From positions 1 through 10,191 of the forward strand of contig CAZKYP010000120.1 of NCBI GenBank assembly GCA_964556885.1: DNA of 10,191 bases. Direction: 5' to 3'. Below, one piece after another: positions 6,174-10,191 of the stretch (position 1 is the first letter of the stretch; the number at the start of each line of letters is the position of its first letter). A program made the position numbers and the translations under genes. The DNA is from CAZKYP01 sp964556885 (GTDB taxonomy: Bacteria; Planctomycetota; Phycisphaerae; Sedimentisphaerales; Anaerobacaceae). The notes under the pieces are model-generated. The model was not told where the DNA came from. It saw only the letters and a program-made list of their open reading frames with translations, and searched no databases.

Positions 6174-8150
6174 ATGATGAATCAGACAAATAAACAATCC
6201 TTTAAAATAGGTAGAGTTGTTTTAACCTTCGTATTGATGGTCATAGCTTTTCTCGCAGGTTATCTACTGAAAAGAATTCCAGCACCTGCTTCCGGAGCCG
6301 CACAGGGACAAACTGCTATGGCGGAACCTGCGCAGGAACAGCAATGGTGGACCTGTGCGATGCATCCTCAAATTCGCCAGCCCAAGCCCGGCAAATGCCC
6401 AATTTGTTTTATGGATTTAATACCCGTCGAAAACAGTGACAATCAGGCAGGCCCAAGAGCAATCTCTTTCTCGCAGGACGCCCTTAAACTCATGGAGCTT
6501 CAAACCTCACCAGTAGAACGAAAATTCGTAGAAACCGAAATACGTATAGTCGGCATGGTCGATTACGACGAGACTCGCGTGAAAAATATTGCCGCTTGGG
6601 TGCCGGGCAGAATCGACCGGCTGTACGTAGATTTTACAGGCATCAAAGTCGAAAAAGGCGATCACATGGTCGATCTTTACAGCCCGGAATTGATCAGCGC
6701 ACAGGCCGAATTACTCGAGGCGATAAAAGCTACAAGAGACATCAAGTCTAACACTTCTGAACTCGTCAGCACTACTATATCGGCTACTCTTGATGCGACC
6801 AGAGAAAAGCTCCGTCTGCTCGGTCTGACAGACAAGCAAGTCGAAGAAATAGAAAGCTCCGGCAAGGCGGTCACACATATCACCATATACTCGCCGATGG
6901 CGGGTATAGTTATTCATAAAAACGCCAACGAAGGTATTTATGTCCAGACTGGCACACCCATCTACACCGTTGCGGACCTTTCCAAATTATGGGTAATGCT
7001 GGACGCTTACGAATCTGATTTACCCTGGATTCATTACGGCCAGGAGGTTGAGTTTACAACCGAAGCATGTCCGGGAGAAATCTTCAAAGGCATAATAACT
7101 TTTATCGATCCTGTACTTAATGACAAAACCAGAACGGTCAAGCTGCGGGTAAATTCAGACAATCCCAACGGTAAACTCAAACCGGAAATGTTCGTTCGGG
7201 CTGTAGTTCATTCAAGCATCGCCGAAGACGGCAAAATTATGGCACCTGATATGGCGGGTAAATGGATTTGTCCGATGCATCCGTCTGTAATAAAGACGCA
7301 ACCCGGAAAATGCGAAATCTGCGGTATGGACCTTGTCACCACCGAGTCACTTGGCTACGTTGTCGGAGACCACAAAGAGGCGCCATTGGTAATCCCGGCC
7401 TCGGCTCCTTTGATTACCGGCAAGCGTGCGGTTGTTTATGTCCAGGTCCCCGGAGCCGAGAAGCCCACATACGAGGGCAGAGAAATCGTGCTCGGGTCGC
7501 GAGCGGGCGACTATTACATAGTCAAGTCCGGCCTGGGCGAAGGTGAGATTGTGGTGACAAAAGGCAACTTCAAGATCGACTCGGCGCTCCAGATACAGGC
7601 AAAACCGAGCATGATGAGCCCCGAGCCGGGCATGCCGATGATGAAAAATCAAGATACAACCGCCGCAAAATCTAATGAAACAGCTCAAAAGTACGAAACG
7701 CCGAACGAATTTCAAAAACAACTCTGGGCATTTACTGAAATATATTTGTCACTGCAACAGGCATTATTCGAGAACGATAAGGACGGCGCCGTTAAAGCGG
7801 CCACATATGCAAACGAGTCACTTGCAAAAGTCGATATGACTTTATTAAGCGGAAAATCACACGAAGTCTGGATGACCAATAGTACCGCAATGAATAAAGC
7901 ACTGATAACTATTAAAGAATCAACAGATATAGAAGCAGCGCGCAAGGTATTCGAAACACTTTCAAATGAGCTGATAACCGCCGTCAAGCAATTCGGGATT
8001 CCCGAAACTGATACCCTGTATCGAATTCATTGCCCGATGGCCTTTAATAATAAAGGAGCCGACTGGCTGCAGAAAGACGAGGAAGTACGAAATCCATATT
8101 TCGGAGCCGCTATGCCCAAATGCGGCAAGGTTACAGAAGTAATTAACTGA
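6174..8150 (+). CDS. cusB: CusB-like RND periplasmic adaptor with two heavy-metal-binding domains and DUF3347-like C-terminus
   Basis: A 658-residue membrane-fusion protein, much longer than E. coli CusB (about 400). An N-terminal membrane helix (14-32) anchors it in the inner membrane; no lipobox is seen. A first heavy-metal-binding domain has Cys61, Met63, His64, Cys75, Cys78 and Met80 (61-83). The barrel-sandwich, helical hairpin and beta-barrel parts follow (about 95-348), with the hairpin rich in Glu/Lys around 175-230. A second heavy-metal-binding domain (Cys366, Met368, His369, Cys380, Cys383, Met385) is inserted between the barrel and the membrane-proximal domain (about 403-475). A Met-rich linker (Met480, 481, 487, 489, 490) leads to a helical C-terminal domain (about 510-650). 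That domain ends in HCPMAF, NPYFG and a Met-Pro-Lys-Cys-Gly, as in DUF3347. The start is ATG 6174, or ATG 6177 directly after; the ribosome binding site is poor. It should pass Cu(I)/Ag(I) to the pump. Confidence 0.9.
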   Translation: MMNQTNKQSFKIGRVVLTFVLMVIAFLAGYLLKRIPAPASGAAQGQTAMAEPAQEQQWWTCAMHPQIRQPKPGKCPICFMDLIPVENSDNQAGPRAISFSQDALKLMELQTSPVERKFVETEIRIVGMVDYDETRVKNIAAWVPGRIDRLYVDFTGIKVEKGDHMVDLYSPELISAQAELLEAIKATRDIKSNTSELVSTTISATLDATREKLRLLGLTDKQVEEIESSGKAVTHITIYSPMAGIVIHKNANEGIYVQTGTPIYTVADLSKLWVMLDAYESDLPWIHYGQEVEFTTEACPGEIFKGIITFIDPVLNDKTRTVKLRVNSDNPNGKLKPEMFVRAVVHSSIAEDGKIMAPDMAGKWICPMHPSVIKTQPGKCEICGMDLVTTESLGYVVGDHKEAPLVIPASAPLITGKRAVVYVQVPGAEKPTYEGREIVLGSRAGDYYIVKSGLGEGEIVVTKGNFKIDSALQIQAKPSMMSPEPGMPMMKNQDTTAAKSNETAQKYETPNEFQKQLWAFTEIYLSLQQALFENDKDGAVKAATYANESLAKVDMTLLSGKSHEVWMTNSTAMNKALITIKESTDIEAARKVFETLSNELITAVKQFGIPETDTLYRIHCPMAFNNKGADWLQKDEEVRNPYFGAAMPKCGKVTEVIN

Positions 8151-8192
8151 AAAACAAAGTAAAGGAACAATATTTAAAAAGGGGTTTTTTCA

Positions 8193-8197
8193 AGGAG
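8193..8197 (+). promoter_or_regulatory. strong ribosome binding site of the YHS lipoprotein gene
   Basis: AGGAG, 7 bases before the ATG at 8205. It is the best ribosome binding site in the operon; the sites before csoR, cusB and cusA are weak. The lipoprotein may therefore be made in larger amounts than the pump subunits, as would suit a metal chaperone. Confidence 0.6.
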
Positions 8198-8204
8198 TAC
8201 AATA

Positions 8205-8603
8205 ATGGATGCTAAAAGAAAACATTTAGTCACGGTATCGCTGATAACCGGCTTGTTGCTTGTTGTCGCGATCTCTGTCAACGGCTGCAAGAAATCTGAG
8301 CCTGAACCCGCAGCGCCTGCCGCACCAGCCGCACCAACAGTGAGCAAAGATATGGAACATCAGATGCCCGAAATGGCAAAGGCCGCTGAAGAAAAAACAG
8401 GTCAGATGGTCGAAAAAGCAACCGAGGCGGCTGAAAAAATCGAGCAGACAACCTGTCCCATAATGGACGGCAACGCAATCGACAAGAACGTTTTTGTCGA
8501 ATACAAGGGCAAGAAGGTTTATTTCTGCTGCCCTGATTGCAAGGCAAAGTTCGAGGCAGACCCGGAGAAGTATATTGCCAAACTGCCGCAGTTCAAACAA
8601 TAA
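8205..8603 (+). CDS. YHS-domain lipoprotein, probable periplasmic copper-binding protein
   Basis: A 132-residue protein. Residues 1-27 form a lipoprotein signal peptide with basic start, hydrophobic core and lipobox ending Val-Asn-Gly-Cys28. An Ala-Pro repeat linker (about 34-45) and a charged helix (about 52-80, Met/Glu/Lys/Ala-rich) follow. A YHS domain then covers about 82-126, with Cys84-Pro-Ile-Met87, the paired Cys108-Cys109 and Cys112 (YFCCPDCKAKFEADPEKY). YHS domains bind soft metals and accompany copper and mercury transport proteins. It sits between the adaptor and pump genes, 54 bases after the former and 17 before the latter. Inference: a membrane-tethered metal carrier that feeds the pump, in place of the absent CusF. 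Inner or outer membrane is open; the residue after Cys28 is Lys, not Asp. Confidence 0.85.
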   Translation: MDAKRKHLVTVSLITGLLLVVAISVNGCKKSEPEPAAPAAPAAPTVSKDMEHQMPEMAKAAEEKTGQMVEKATEAAEKIEQTTCPIMDGNAIDKNVFVEYKGKKVYFCCPDCKAKFEADPEKYIAKLPQFKQ

Positions 8604-8620
8604 TATGAGAATAAGTTTCA

Positions 8621-10191
8621 ATGGAACTGCAACCAACAAACAAAGAGCAGACCACAGGTCTGGTTGGCAAATTAATTCGTTTTTGCCTCGAGAACAAGCT
8701 CGTTGTCGGGCTGTTAGTGGCATTTATAGTCGGATGGGGCGCTATGGTCGCCCCATTCGACTGGAATCTGAAAGGTATTCCTCGTAATCCGGTGGCGGTC
8801 GACGCAATACCGGATATCGGCGAAAACCAGCAGATAGTTTTCACCGAATGGATGGGGCGTTCGCCGCAGGACGTAGAGGACCAGATAACATATCCCTTGA
8901 CGGTGTCACTACTTGGTATTCCGGGAGTAAAAACAGTCCGCAGTTACTCGTTTTTCGGTTTCTCGAGTATCTACATAATATTTAATGAGAAGGTTGATTT
9001 TTACTGGTCACGCAGCAGGGTACTGGAAAAACTCAACAGCTTATCATCGGGCACGCTGCCGGAAAATGTTCAACCGACACTCGGTCCCGATGCGACTGCA
9101 CTGGGTCAGATTTTCTGGTACACACTGGAAGGTCGAGATGAGAAGGGAAATCCCGCCGGCGGCTGGGACCTCGATGAGCTGCGAACCGTCCAGGACTGGT
9201 ATGTCCGCTATGGTTTGCTCAGTGCCGAAGGTGTCAGTGAAGTAGCATCGGTCGGAGGATATGTAAGGGAATATCAGATAGATGTAGACCCGGATGCAAT
9301 GCGGGCATACAAGGTCGGACTCGGTGACATATTTAAGGCCGTCAAGGCCTCCAACATCGACGTAGGTGCAAGGACCATCGAGATAAACAGGGTCGAATAT
9401 ATCATTCGCGGCCTCGGTTTTTTCAAGACGATCTCGGACATAGAAACGACCGTCGTCAAAGTTAACGATGATGTCCCCATTTACGTTAAAGATTTGGCGA
9501 ATGTTTCATACGGGCCGGCGCTGCGGCGAGGGGCTCTGGATAAAGGCGGAGCTGAGGCTGTCGGTGGTGTAGTTGTTGTCCGCTATGGGCAAAACCCACT
9601 TTCGGCAATCAAAAATGTAAAAAAGAAAATCGAAGAGATATCGCCGGGACTGCCCAAAAAGACTTTGCCCGACGGTACGGTCTCAAAGGTGACAATTGTC
9701 CCATTCTATGACCGAACGGGGCTTATTTATGAAACATTGGGCACACTTAACTCGGCTCTGACAGAGGAAATATTAGTCACGATTATAGTCGTAATCGTTT
9801 TGGTTTTCCATCTGAGGAGTTCGGTTCTTATCAGCGCCCTGCTGCCGCTGGCAGTATTAATGTGCTTTATCGCAATGAAGACATTCGGAGTTAATGCGAA
9901 TATCGTTGCGTTATCGGGTATAGCAATCGCCATCGGCACTATGGTCGATATGGGTATTGTCATCTGTGAGAACATATTGAGGCATCTCAACGAAGCCGGA
10001 CCAGAGGATAACAAGCTTGAAGTCGTTTACAAAGCCGCCACAGAAGTTGGCGGAGCGGTTTTGACGGCAGTCTCAACCACTATTGTCGGTTTTTTGCCTG
10101 TCTTCACAATGACGGGTGCCGAAGGTAAACTTTTCAAGCCTTTGGCTTTCACAAAGACGTTCGCACTCGTCGCTTCGATAATAGTAGCTTT
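8621..10191 (+). CDS. cusA: CusA-type heavy-metal RND efflux pump, N-terminal half, cut by window end
   Basis: The frame is open from ATG 8621 to the window end: 523 codons plus two bases of a protein usually over 1,000 residues. An in-frame TAA at 8612 fixes this ATG as the first possible start; the ribosome binding site is weak (GAGA). TM1 lies at about 28-45, followed by the porter domain with AIPDIGENQQIVFTEWMGRS (62-81) and the VASVGGYVREYQIDVDP block (208-224). TM2 to TM4 lie within 383-450. TM4 reads GIAIAIGTMVDMGIVICEN (433-451). Asp443 matches the proton-relay Asp405 of E. coli CusA, and the TMVDM context is CusA-like rather than the DFG-VDGAV pattern of Zn/Co/Cd pumps (CzcA). This points to Cu(I)/Ag(I) export. 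The methionine triad that binds the metal in CusA lies beyond the window and cannot be checked. It is the last visible gene of the operon. Confidence 0.93.
   Translation, partial: MELQPTNKEQTTGLVGKLIRFCLENKLVVGLLVAFIVGWGAMVAPFDWNLKGIPRNPVAVDAIPDIGENQQIVFTEWMGRSPQDVEDQITYPLTVSLLGIPGVKTVRSYSFFGFSSIYIIFNEKVDFYWSRSRVLEKLNSLSSGTLPENVQPTLGPDATALGQIFWYTLEGRDEKGNPAGGWDLDELRTVQDWYVRYGLLSAEGVSEVASVGGYVREYQIDVDPDAMRAYKVGLGDIFKAVKASNIDVGARTIEINRVEYIIRGLGFFKTISDIETTVVKVNDDVPIYVKDLANVSYGPALRRGALDKGGAEAVGGVVVVRYGQNPLSAIKNVKKKIEEISPGLPKKTLPDGTVSKVTIVPFYDRTGLIYETLGTLNSALTEEILVTIIVVIVLVFHLRSSVLISALLPLAVLMCFIAMKTFGVNANIVALSGIAIAIGTMVDMGIVICENILRHLNEAGPEDNKLEVVYKAATEVGGAVLTAVSTTIVGFLPVFTMTGAEGKLFKPLAFTKTFALVASIIVA

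Noticed and set aside
8176..8190. A5-G4-T6 string before the YHS lipoprotein gene considered as a terminator
   Set aside because: Only five A-T pairs around a four-base loop; too unstable, and the operon clearly continues.
8494..8787. 97-codon plus-strand frame across the end of the YHS gene and the start of cusA, and a similar frame at 8985-9245
   Set aside because: Both are out of frame with the YHS and CusA-type proteins, whose frames give clear family sequence throughout.

Overview
The window looks like chromosome of a Gram-negative, outer-membrane bacterium of moderate GC content. A Planctomycetota/PVC-type host is my best guess. It rests on an RNase Y-YmdB pair, a DksA/TraR protein with a degenerate zinc finger, and CusB/CusA-type proteins with heavy-metal-binding domains in one genome. 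No 16S rRNA or other decisive phylogenetic marker is present, so this is inference.

Left part (1-3877, all genes on the minus strand). Transcription runs right to left. A DksA/TraR-family protein gene (3877-3419) comes first, followed by an 850-base region. That region holds a possible short membrane-protein reading frame (3402-3214) and otherwise AT-rich DNA with inverted repeats and no convincing gene. Next come rny (RNase Y, 2521-950) and ymdB (904-53), the widely conserved RNA-decay/phosphodiesterase pair, 45 bases apart.

Middle (3878-4392). This divergent intergenic region carries a strong 14-bp hairpin in the leader of the dksA-like gene. A near-perfect CsoR-type palindrome (4351-4371) lies directly in front of the first rightward gene.

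Right part (4393-10191, plus strand). This is a copper (or silver) efflux operon: csoR-type Cu(I) sensor, TolC-family outer-membrane channel, a large CusB-like periplasmic adaptor, a small YHS-domain lipoprotein, and the start of a CusA-type RND pump cut by the window end. The adaptor has two heavy-metal-binding domains and a C-terminal DUF3347-like domain. The proposed logic is as follows: apo-CsoR sits on the palindrome, Cu(I) binding by Cys34/His59/Cys63 releases it, and a tripartite pump is made that collects periplasmic Cu(I)/Ag(I) and expels it. No CusF is visible. The YHS lipoprotein and the extra adaptor domains could take over that capture role.

The parts most worth a second look are the metal-binding outfit of this pump, the unrecognised short membrane-protein frame behind the dksA-like gene, and the hairpin in the dksA-like leader. 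I saw no tRNA, rRNA, CRISPR array, insertion sequence or prophage gene.
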